From assembly GCF_020740795.1 (NCBI RefSeq), contig NC_067291.1, forward strand, positions 20,428,780 through 20,492,779: 64,000 nucleotides of DNA, read 5' to 3'. Every line of letters begins with the position of its first letter. The first letter of the stretch is position 1. Position numbers and translations under genes: made by a program. Shown in pieces: positions 23,101-35,100 of this stretch. The notes beneath the pieces are model-generated. The model searched no databases. It saw only the letters and a list, made by a program, of their open reading frames with translations, and was not told the origin of the DNA. This DNA is from Apus apus (Eukaryota; Chordata; Aves; Apodiformes; Apodidae).

Positions 23101-26100
23101 GGAAGGAGGAGCTGCCCTCTGAGCCCCAACACTGCTCCTAGACACTTCACCCTGCAACACTCACATCTCTCCTGAATTCCTCTTTAACTCCTGGAGTAAA
23201 ATCAGCTACAGATGGAAGAAATTATAATCAGTGTCTTAATTGCAGCACACAGCTTGACTCTTATTAATATTCCAAAAACCAGGAGCTTTGTGGGAGCCGT
23301 CAGAGCCCTCCAGTCCCTGTTTCTGCTCCCCTCCCCATGGCCCTGAGCTGGGAGGATGCCCACCCACACCCCACTTGCTCGTGGTCCTAAATCTGGTGCT
23401 AATAACCGGTATTTCCAGCAAATCATCCTATTTTTTTTCCTGGCAACCACGTCCAGGTGCCAGCAGGGTAGGAGCGCAGGGAGCACGGGGCCGTTTGCAA
23501 CCTGTTCCCAAGGGATCGTCGGGCCCGGCTGGAAATCCTGGCAACATTGCACCCAATCAGTCCCAGCTCTCCCTGACAAGGGGCTGCACACGCCTTTGGA
23601 CAACCTCATCCCTTCATTATTTTTGTTCCTTTCAAATAGGGACTGATTAGCTCATTAAGAATAAACTAATTTTCTTTGGAAATCAGCCGCCCTCTAATTA
23701 ATTGGCATCCATATTTAGCCCAACATAATTAAGGTAACCCAGATACTGCAGATCTACTCAGGATTTGATCTGCTGCCATCTTTTATTTTTTTTTTACTTT
23801 TCCCCCACCTTTCTGCCCTCTGCTCTGCTCAGAGCTGCCCAGCAGGAGCCTCCTCTGCTCTGAGTGACACATTTGCAAGTGCTGGGCCAGATGTTCCTCT
23901 CCCAGCATCTCAGAAATGCTGGTTCCTTTTTTATGATGGGCAACCAGGGCAGGATCCCAAATTCTGGATCCTCAGCCACTGGGAACCATCCTCTCCCCAG
24001 TACCACGGAGGTTTTTCTGCTATAAATATCCCCAGTGAGTGGGTGAAGGAGAACTGGAGCTGAGGCTTGAGAAGATGATTTGCTCCTCAAACCACAGAAG
24101 GATTTCAGGATTCCAGGCTGAAGCAGAGAGGAGACCGTCCCCAAAATGTCCATGTCTCTTGAGTCACCAGTAATGGATGAAGCCCCAGCACCACCAGCAA
24201 AATCCAGTCTTGCTCAGGCAGTGCAATTTTGCAGCTCAGGGCAATTCCAGCCCTGTTTGTGATCCAGCAGGGACCTCACATCTGCTCTGGATGTGCTCCC
24301 AGCAACCCTCAGCCATCCTATGTGCACCCCACCATGGGATGCCTGGATGGAGAGGGGCTGAGTGAGAAGGACCCATGAAATTACAGGAAAGCCAGGGTTT
24401 GGGCTCCATTTTTTAAAAAAATCTGTGTAAAAATCCCAGAAACATTAGAAATGCTGAGAGTACGTTATTCTATTAGCAGAGAGAGAGCCTGAAGTTGGAT
24501 CCTTACAGCCCAAGCAGCAGCTTTTCCCCCAGCACTGCACATCCCTTAGCACCAACATTAAATCCAGCATTTCCACCCCCATCCTCACCAGCACAGAGTC
24601 ACCCACAGAGGAGCCTTCATCACTGCTGGGCTCTCAAACACTCCAGGGTACATTAGTTTTGTTTTCCAGTTAAGAAATTTAAAAAACAAAAGCCAAACCA
24701 AAACACCCTGGTACCTTGATGCTGCAGCTCACCTACACCAACCAGCCTGGGTCCTTCCAGAGGCTTTTCTGGCCTTAGGCTGGCCAAAACAGCCGAGGAA
24801 AACCAAGCTTTAGTGGGATGTGGATTGATCTCAGCTGGGCCTGATTGCAAACTCACACGGGGCTGGGGGTGAGGGAGGGTAGAGCAGCTGGGTGGTCTGA
24901 TGCTGGAGGAGAAGGGGGGCTGGCATGGCTTGTGCTGCCACGGAAGGTTTTTTGTTTCTCCTTGTTTTTCCTGGCCAGACAATGTTATCTGCCTGAAGGA
25001 AGCAGAGCAGGAAAGGGGAGTCTCTGTTTCTGTGGAGGAAGCTGAAGCCCAAAGCTGTTGTTCATGTCCCAGCTGTGAGCTGCTAGAGCTGCCCCTTGCA
25101 TGGGGCAGGGGTGGGATGGGGCTCCACCATGGGAACCTGTACAAGCCTGCCCAGAGCAGGAGCAACCCATGGAGGTGACAAACCCATTGCTAATCCCTGT
25201 GGAGCCCCCAGACTTCCTCAGCAGCTCTGAGGGGGGACAGGGAGAGTGGTGGGACAAAGCCTGAGTTGTGCTGCAGGGAACTGCAAAGGGATGCAGCAGA
25301 GGAGCAGTGTCCCTGTCCCTTGACTGTGTGACATGTGTGACAATAACCCCTGGGGTGACCCCCTTGCCTGCTGTGTGGCAGCTGGAGAGTGAGGGGAGTG
25401 GGCTGTGAGCCCTGGGCAACCTGCCCTGGCTCTGGGATGGCTTGTCCTGGCCCAAGGTCCTGGTGGCATCTGCACTGCCTGGCTGCTCGTGGCGTTGCCC
25501 AAGGGATCCCCCCACCACAGGGCACCTACTTGCCAAGGCTGGGCTGAGAACAGGGAAGCTCCTCACACAGCTGCTTTCCTTGGAACTGCTGCACTTCCAA
25601 GTACCCAGAGGTTTTCCTGCAGGGAACAAAAAAAACAAAAGGGAATCGTCTCTGTTTCTTTGTGCCGGGAACCAGTTCCATGTCCTTGGAGCTTTTCTAC
25701 CTTTAAAGGTAGAAAAAAAGGAAATAAATCTGTACTTTGGGGTGTTCGGGTTTGTTTTTTTAATGTTTTCTTTGAATTCTTCTCCGGTTTTAGTCTGCAG
25801 GGGGGAGACACCTCCTGTAACCTAGGGCTGGGGAAAAAAAGTACAAGTAGGAAAGACCTGAGGGTCCCAAAAAAGCTGCCACTTGAGCACTGCTCATCCA
25901 GGCGGGAGCGCTGAGGTCCCGGCACTTCTCAAGGAGATGCCAGGAGAGCAGCTGCGGGAAGCCCAGGCTTGGGATCCGGCTGCTTTTAAGCACCTGAAGC
26001 AGTCGAAAAGTAGGATTCTTGACGCTGCTCTGAGAGCTGGTGCTGGGTCCGAGAGGAAAGGAGGCTTGAAAACGCGGGTGCTTGGGCTACCAGGAGCTCG

Positions 26101-29100
26101 GGAGGGGAAACGTGGATCGTTGCCCCCTTGACGCTGCAGAATTTGCGGCAAAACCGGGCGAAATTCAGCTTTTCCTGCCCCCTCTGCCGGTTAAACCAGA
26201 GAGAAACCCTCTCCTGGCTGGGGAAAAGTGGCTTTTTGTTCCCAATAAACATGGATTTCTTTTTAGTGTTCCATAATCCAGTTTAACAGGGACATTATAG
26301 GGGCTTTTGTCTCCTTAATTAACAAGCTTGAGCCCGGCTACTGCTTTTACGGTGCAGATAAATGCTCCGCAATGAGGCTTCGGGGCTTTAAGCTGTTGCA
26401 AATGGGTTGTGGAAGGTTGCTGGGCGGGGTGTAGGGCTCTGTGGGTCCCAAGGGCAGGCGGTGGAGGAGCTGGGACACTTACAGCCCATAATATGGATTT
26501 AATTGATCAGTATTTTTATCCACACAGGAGGAGTAATTGATATTGAAACGTTTATCCTGGCAAAAAAACCCCACCAAACAACAAAACAACACCCAAAAGG
26601 CATGACAAAAGTGCTGCTTTCTTTCCTTGCTTTATGGCTTGGTTTGGTTGTGTAACAACAAGGGTAATGAAGTCATCCAGAAATTGATGTAATTTTAATG
26701 GGAAGTAAAAAATAGAAGCTTTTCTTTATCCCAAAGCACCCCTGAAACTGGAGTCTTGCCAGAGACAGTGCTAACATCATGGCTCCGGGGGAAACTGAGG
26801 CACAGCAGCTTGTGGTGCTCCCTCAGGGATTGTGGCATGGAGGAGGGACCTTGTGTGACCAGGGATGGTCACTAGAACCTGCTGGGCACCTTCAGACATT
26901 CCAGTGCTTGGAATTGCTGTTTCCCTGAAAAATGTGCCATAGAATCATGACATTATTTGAGTTGGAAGGGACCTCACAGACCATCCAGTCCCAACCCCCC
27001 TGCATGGGCAGGGACACCTCCCAGCAGCCCAGGCTGCTCCAAGCCCCATCCAACCTGCCCTTCAACACTGCCAGGGATGGGGCAGCCACAGCTTCCCTGG
27101 GCAGCCTGTATTGCTGATTTCATGCACACGTTGCTTAATTTTTGGGGTCTTTCCATGGATCTGTCATACTGAGCCTCCCTGGAGCAGCTGCCAGCCAGGT
27201 CAGCTGTGTGTCCCATCCCTCCTGGGGATGATCCTGCTGGGAACACGTGTCCTTGCCCAGACTCTGGCCGAGGTGGGGCCATGCAGATACTCCCATCCAG
27301 AGGTTTGCAGCCACTGGAGGCTGGATGAGCATCCCAGGAGCAGGGATGCTGCTGGGAGGGCAGGAGAGATGGAGAGGGGGGATGTACAAGCCCCAGCAGC
27401 ACATTGTGGCCATGGGCTGCCTGAGTCCTTGCCCAGGATTTGTCCAATTTCTCTCTTGCTCCTGCAGGATTCGTTTGATTTGGTTCCTAATAACCATCCA
27501 TTAACCTGCCCCGACCTTCCCTTGTAGGGAATAGAGCTGGGAATTGCCCCGGGTCAGGACAGCCTGGTTTGGCTCTCAGGGAGCACAGACCTGCTGCAAA
27601 GAGACACAGTAAATGTGTTTGCTTTTCATCTCAGCCCCTGGAGACTCGTGTGTGCTCAAGGATTTCCCGGGAAACCCTGTAAATCCCCTGCGGCTCAGGC
27701 AGCGCCCCCCTCATCCCTCTGGAAAAGCAAATCAGGGATCAGGGAGCTGCTGGCAAGGGAAGGGTGGCCTGGCCAGTCCTGGGGCTGGCGGTGGGTGCTC
27801 CTTCCTCAGGGAGGTTCCTCACCCCAGGACAGGAGCTGGCGTCGATGCTGCTGCTGCTGCTGGAATGTTTTCCAGGCAGGATTGGTTGGAGGGTAGAACT
27901 AAATTAAGGTGTTTGTCACATTTTTAGAGCTTTGTAGGAGCCATGAGGATGGGCTAGTGGGAGGAGTCCCTGCCCATGGGTTGGGGTTTGGAGCGAGATG
28001 ATCTTCCATGTCCCTTCCAACACAAACCAGTCTAGGATTACATGATGATTTGGAAGCGTTCTGGGCTTGTATTTCCAGGCAGGCTGGTGAAAAGCAGATT
28101 TTGTTAAATACATAGATTAAAATGCTTTATCTGACCTTCCTGCTGGTTGTAGAGCAAATGTGGAGTCCTACCGTGGTGAGCCTGAAGCCTGTGCTGCTTT
28201 GAAGGCCTGAAGTGATGATGCTTCCCATCACTTGAGTCTGGTGAGGGCCAAGACGTCCATGGGGATGGATTCTGGTCTCCAAATTGCTTGTGAGCTCACA
28301 GCACTCACAGAAACACTTTGATGATTCAGAGTGACAGAAACTCTTTGCTGTGAGGGTGGTGAGACCCTGGCCCAGGCTGCCCAGGGAAGCTGTGGCTGCC
28401 CCATCCCTGGCAGTGTTGAAGGGCAGGTTGGATGGGGCTTGGAGCAGCCTGGGCTGGTGGGAGGTGTCCCTGCCCATGCAGGGGTGGGACTGGATGGGCT
28501 TTAAGGACCCTTTGAACCCAAACCAGTCTGGGATTCTCTAAGTGATTTGAAGTGGATCTTCTGAGAACAAAGAGGCTTTGCAGGTCCCAGTGATGGTGTT
28601 CCCTTTCCCAGAGCCATGTGTCCATCCCTCCTGGGCCTTGCACACTGCTGGTCCATCTCTCCTGGCTGCTGCTCCAGCCGTTCCCACGGGAAGGTTCCTT
28701 CTTGGTCACCAAGCAGCAAAATAACTGAATGAAACCAACTTTACAAAAATTCATTGTCCTTTCTCCCCCAACCAGAACACCAGTATCGTTCTGCTTTTCA
28801 AGCCCTCCTAATTGCTCCAGCCAAGGGAGGGCTTTGAGGGGCTGAAGTTGCTGGAAGATTTGCTCCTTCCAGCTCATGCCATGGGTAACGTGGGAGCTGC
28901 TGGAGTCTGGGGAGCCTGGGCAGGCTCTAGCTGCAGGGACAGTATCTGGGTCACTGAGCTGCCCTTAGCTCAGGGATCCAGTGATTAGGATTCCCTGTGG
29001 CTTAATGCATAGCTCTGGGGAGGGTGACTCCATGGGGAGCTGTGCCATGAACCCCTGATTTTAATTTAAATACCTTTTCAGGTGCATTATTTCCTTTCTT

Positions 29101-32100
29101 TGGCTCCTTCCCTCTTTCAGGAGCCCTGGGCAGGGGGGCAGCTCCTGCATGCTGGCTGCCCTCAACTTATTTTAATCAAAACTCTGGATTTCTTGAGCAG
29201 AAACAGCCCCCATCACCAAACTCTGCTCCGGCTTCTTGAAAGGCTCAGGAATTTTGACAAAACCCATCAAATCTGCTTTGCAAAGGAAATCACTGAGCTG
29301 CTTGCTCAAAATTCAAGTGATTTGGGTATTAACTGGTGCAGTTATAAAGTCTGTGGGTCTGGAATTGAGCAGCTGCTGCCTGGATTTCTGCCCTAGACCC
29401 TGTGTTGATGATGTCGTGATGCAAATTTGGAAACAGGGGGAAAGCTCCAGAATCTGAGCTGTTTGGGTGAGCAATGTCTGGGAGTGTATTCGTGTAATAA
29501 CCCATCAAGCTGTGCTGTGCAGCCCATTAATCCACAGGAGGGTCACTGGGAGCCACCCCATCCTGGCTCTTCCATCCTGCCCTGCCCTGCAACTGGCCCT
29601 AACAGAGGCTGAAACCCCACGGCAGGCACCAGTCGCCCAGGGGAAAATTAACCCCATGGGCTGGGAATTTCGTGTGCCAGGCCCTAATTAGAAAGAGGCT
29701 GAGGATTTAGGAACCAGCCTTGCCTTGGACAGTTCCCAGGAATGTGATCCCACCCCTGGCACCCCCCGGGGATTTAATGACTATTTGCAGGAGCCTGCAG
29801 AGAGGGGGAAGGGCACCCATGACCCTGGAGCAGGGATGTCCCTTTGGTCACTTACTGAAGGCAGGGAGAGCAGGCACTGGCTTTATTGGGTTTTTTTTTC
29901 CCCTTCGCCTCCATAGATGAAATAACCCAGATAACCAGGTCCCGGGTGTTTTAAGGCCAACCTAGTTCTCATCTTGTATTTGGGCCGTGGCCAAGAGATG
30001 ACTTAGAGCTGCAGTAGGAACCTGAGCAAGAATATTCACTCTAATAATTATTGAGCAAGAACTTCACTCTAATAATAATGAAGAATTCCCCCAGAGGAGG
30101 CCACAGACATCATCCCAGGGCTGGAGCAGCTCTGCTCTGGAGACAGGCTGAGAGAGCTGGGGTGGTTCAGCCTGGAGAAGAGAAGGCTCCAGGGAGACCT
30201 GAGAGCACCTTCCAGTGCCTGAAGGGGCTCCAGGAAAGCTGGGGAGGGGCTTGGGACAAGGGCAGGGAGGGATGGGATGAGGGGGAAATGATTTCAAGCT
30301 GCAAGAGGGGAGATTGAGTTGAGATCTGAGGGAGAAATTCTTTGCTGTGAGGGTGGTGAGACCCTGGCCCAGGCTGCCCAGGGAAGCTGTGGCTGCCCCA
30401 TCCCTGGCAGTGTTGAAGGGCAGGTTGGATGGGGCTTGGAGCAGCCTGGGCTGGTGGGAGGTGTCCCTGCCCATGCAGGGGGTTGGGACTGGATGATCTT
30501 TAAGGTCCCTTCCAACCCAAACCAGCCTGGAATTCTATAGAAAACAACAAAGCAGGCTCAGGGAGGGATGTGTTTTTGCTGGCCAGAGCCCCAGACGTGC
30601 TGAGTTTCTCTCTTGGGTCACTCAGTGAAGCCCCTGCTGGACATGGTCCATCCTGGCCCGTGTCCCTGTCCCCTCCATCCCAGCCGATGGGACCTGGGCG
30701 CATCCCCCGCCCTGCTCGCCGGGGCTGCCGCCGACCGCAGCAATTAGCAAATGAATGCAAATGAACCTTCCCAGCACGGGGGGCGCAGGGGGAGCCCCCG
30801 GGCCCGATCCGGCTGCCCTGAGCTCTCCCGACCCCTGCCCCCAGCTGCGGACGGGAAAACTGCAGCGTCTTCCCCTCGGCGTGTTCCTTTGTTCCCGTTA
30901 AATGGAGCCGGGAGCTCGACACGGTACAAGGTCGGGGCTGGAAGGGCCATGAAAGATTGAGTGGCTGTGTCGTGCTGACCTAGTTAGTTTGCACGCTCCG
31001 AGCGTGCCGCCAGCTCCGGGCGGTGGCAGGGAGCCAGAGGCTTCAAGGTCCCTGCAAGGAGCTGGGGTCCCTGCGAGGGCCCTTGCAACCCATCTGTGCT
31101 GGGAGCCTTGAGAGGAGGCTGTGCTGTGCACTGTCCTCACTCCGCTGGGGTGTCAGAACCAGATTGTCCCTTCAAGTCTTGCAGAGCTTTCCATCCATGT
31201 GGAAGGATCCCATCAAGTTGTGTCATGGTTAAGTTATTAGAGTCATTAAGCCATTGTTGAGCATCATTAAGGCTCCGGCCTTAAAAATAGCAACTTTATC
31301 ACTATTATTTTTTCTCTTCCGTTTGGTTTATTATAAATTGCAGACAGGCCGGATCGAACCAAACTACCCCAAAGTCTGTGGTCACCAGGGCAACGTGCTG
31401 GACATCAAGTGGAACCCCTTCATTGAGAACATCATCGCCTCGTGCTCCGAAGACACCTCGGTGAGCTGGGATGCTTCAGGCCAGCACCTCCTGGCACCCT
31501 GCGTGAGCAGGGCGTGGGACTAGATCATCTCCAGAGGCTCCTTCCAACCCCTACCATGTCAGGATTCTGGAATTCTGTGGCTCAGCCATCTCAGGAATGG
31601 AAAGAGGGGGATGATATTGACGCAGAGCAATAGGCAAATTGTTTCAATCCCTGGCTCCTGTGTCACCAGTGCAGGGGCTGTGGCCAGTGCCCAGCTCCTC
31701 TGCTGTCTCCAGTGTCACTTATTGTCACAAGTGCTGTTCTTTCTGTGTCCCCTGCTGCAGATAAGCCATACAGCTGTGCACAACAAGGTCCTTTTTATTT
31801 CCTTTTCCCCAAGCCCAACAGCAGCACTATTATTAATCCTTCTTGCTCTCGGAGGGCTGCGACTGCTCTCGTGGCCTGATGCACCCAGTGATATGAGCAA
31901 GAAAAGGCTCATTTCACAGGCCAGGGGAGGAGGAATCAGGTCATCTTCATGTAGCTTTGAATCCTCCTTCTTGTTTTCTGGGCACAAACAAGCCCATCCC
32001 AAAAGCTGTGTCATAAAGGAAAAAAAAAAAGCCTTGGTACAAGGGAGAAGATCAGAAACTGTCTCCCATCCTGCACGGCAGAAGCCAGGGCTTGGGGTGA

Positions 32101-35100
32101 CCCAGTTTTTAACCAGTTCCAAAGCTGCCTCTCCTGATCCTTGGAGTTTTGCTGTGTTATCACCCAGTGCCTCATCCTCTGCCTCCATTCCCTGCATTGG
32201 TGTGTTTTACATGAGCTGGAAGCTTGGCAGGGAAAGGGATGGGGTGGGGAAACCGTGCAGGTGGTGGCCGTGAGTCACGATGAGCTGTCTCCCACTTCAG
32301 GTTGTAACCTTGGGAACAGGAGGGGCTGGGAGGGAGGGAAGGTGCTTCATATGCCATCCTCAAACCTGGGAAATTAAGTTGATTGCCCCTGAGGCTGTTT
32401 GGATTGGGGAGGGCTGGTGGGAGGTGGTTTCCCTTGGTGGGGATGAGTTGGAGGGGGATGGGCTTGTAGCTCCCAGTGCCAGCCCCTGCTTGCGGTGATG
32501 CTTATGGGCAGGTCTTGCACCTTTGGGCTCTCCTTCCTTGGTCCCAGGTTCAACAAACCCATACCCATCCAGGTCTGTCCTGGCCTGGTGTTCTCCCGTG
32601 GGGACTGTAAATTGATTGTTTGTCCTTGCAGGACAATTAGCAGCAGGGCTGATCCTCTGGTTCCCCGTCCTGCCGCAGTGCTGCCAGCTGCTGAAATGCT
32701 GCGAAGGCTTTTCTGGGAAGGAGCTTTCCAAGGGCAGGACAAACCCAGCAGGAGGATTAAAAGGGGAGTTCCCCAGTCTCTGTAGGTGTTTCTGCATTTT
32801 CCCTGTGCCAGAGCTCTGGGAGGCATGGAGCTGATGTGGCCTCAGAGACAGAGGAGGAGTTTTGCAGCAGGGCAGCTTGTTTGCAGGACACATCCCTTTG
32901 TGGAAAGAGGTTTTCAGTTAAAAATTGATCAAGGAGGCTTCTTAGGATGGGTTGAGAGAGAAAGGCTCCAGTTCCACAGGCTGGATCCCATCTGGCTGTC
33001 CTGGTGCTATGGGAGGAGATGGATAGAGGTACTTTGAGGGCTGCTCCTCTATTTTTTAATTAGTTGTGGGTTTTTTAATCATCATTTTCCAAAAGCATTG
33101 TTTCCATCCCAGGGTGGGAGAAGGTAGCAAAACCCCACAGTTGAGTTTGGGGTCAGCTCTAGCTATGTCTATGCTAGCAGCAGGACAGTGTTCATGCTGC
33201 AGCCACTTCTGATGTGTTGCTTTTCAGGTCACAAGGGCTGTGGTGATGGGGAAACCTGCCTTGAACAGCCCAGCCCTGGCTGCCACCCCCTTTTGTTTGC
33301 AAAGAGTGATGAGCTCCATTAGGAGCAGCTGTGATGCTGTGCTGCAGAGCCCCAGCCATGCTTCCCAGCTGAGCACGGATCATGGAATCAGGGAATGGTT
33401 TGGGTTGGAAGGAACCTTCAAGAACATGGGCAGGGACACCTCCCAGCAGCCCAGGCTGCTCCAAGCCCCATCCAACCTGCCCTTCAACACTGCCAGGGAT
33501 GGGGCAGCCACAGCTTCCCTGGGCAACCTGGGCCAGGGTCTCACCACCCTCACACCAAAGAATTTCCCCCTCAGATCCCATCTCAGCCTCCCCTCCTGCA
33601 GCTTGAAACCCTTCCCCCTCATCCTGTCTCTTCTCCTCAGCACCTGCAGTCCAGGGGCAGAACCTCTGCCACCTTTAGGCACCATTCCCCCTGGTGCTTG
33701 CTGATCCCATGGGATAGGCTCTCTCTGCTCCCCCGTCCTCGCTGGGGACCAGATCGGCCTCAGGACAGGCCTGAGGGAGCAGGCTGAGGGCACTGCAGGG
33801 ATCCAGGAGCCCAGAGCCCCACCGGGTGGGCTTCAGGTGAACCAAACCCACCCCAATACCTGCCTTATTCCACAGGTGAGGATCTGGGAGATCCCTGAGG
33901 GTGGCCTGAAGAGGAACATGACGGAGGCCGTCCTGGAGCTGTACGGGCACAGCCGGCGCGTCGGGCTGGTCGAGTGGCATCCCACCACCAACAACATCCT
34001 CTTCAGCGCCGGCTACGACTATAAGGTGAGCCCAGCCCGGCCCCACTGCCCAGGGCTGGCCTTGCAGAGGCTTTGTCTGCTCGTGACACAAGTGGAAGCT
34101 CCCTGTGTGCAGCCAGGGCAGGATCCAGCCGTCTGGAATAAAATGACCTGCCCTGCCAGCAGCAGATGGTGCCTTCCCTCCTGCAAAGGCCTTGCACCTG
34201 CTCCTAAGGACATTTTAATTTTGCATGAGCAGCAGCTGTGGGGCAGCCCTGGCAGGAGGGAAGGGGCTCTGCAGGTGATGGGGGGATGGCTTCAGCCCAA
34301 ATAGGAGATGTCAAGACACCCAAAGCAGACGTGGAGGTTGCAGGAGGGGTGGATCTCCAGGAGTGGAGACACCAGGGCAGCATCCCACCTTAGAATCATG
34401 GAATCCCAGACTGGTTTGGGTGGGAAGGGACCTTAAAGCCCATCCAGTCCCAACCCTCTGCATGGGCAGGGACACCTCCCACCAGCCCAGGCTGCTCCAA
34501 GCCCCATCCAACCTGCCCTTCAACACTGCCAGGGATGGGGCAGCCACAGCTTCCCTGGGCAACCTGGGCCAGATTCTCACCACCCTCACAGCAAAGAATG
34601 TCTCCACTTTCCTGCAGGTCCTCATCTGGAACCTGGACATCGGGGAGCCAGTGAAAATGATTGACTGCCACACAGACGTCATCCTCTGCATGTCCTTCAA
34701 CACTGATGGCAGCCTCCTGGCCACCACCTGCAAGGACAAGAAGCTGCGGGTGGTGGAGCCACGCTCCGGCAGGGTCCTGCAGGTGCGGTGCTCGTGCAGC
34801 ATGGGATGGGGGGGTCAGGAATGAGATCCTGGGGAGGAATCCCACTGGAAACATGTAAAAACGTTTGCAAGGTACAGTTGACACTCGTGTTTTGCATGTG
34901 TCAGGGTCTGCAGGTCATTCTCTGCTGTGGGAATGGGCTGGTTTTTTTTAACTAGAGGGAGATGATGGGGAAGGCTTGACCTCATCCCAAGCACAGGAGT
35001 TAGAGGCTTTGATTCTTTTAGTAATTAAGAATTTGTGGAAAACTGTAGAAATTAGAGGGAGGTGCAGAATGCTCCAGAAAGAGCCCCAGTTTGGAGGAAG

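Larger units (their letters stand above)
22271..31343 (+). other. CORO2B: CORO2B intron 2
   Basis: This intron is 9.07 kb. CR1 fragments lie at 22349, 22700, 26938, 27948, 28330 and 30110. Non-repetitive AT-rich patches with homeodomain-type sites occur at 23635-23760 and 26270-26540. A small CpG-rich patch with an octamer motif lies at 30690-30930, and a perfect palindrome at 25693-25716. No further exon was recognised. Confidence 0.85.
31461..33875 (+). other. CORO2B: CORO2B intron 3
   Basis: This 2.4-kb intron has CR1 fragments at 31505-31577 and 33379-33632 and otherwise unremarkable sequence. The remaining CORO2B introns are shorter (88-599 bp); apart from the CR1 fragments and repeats listed separately, I see nothing in them. 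Confidence 0.8.
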
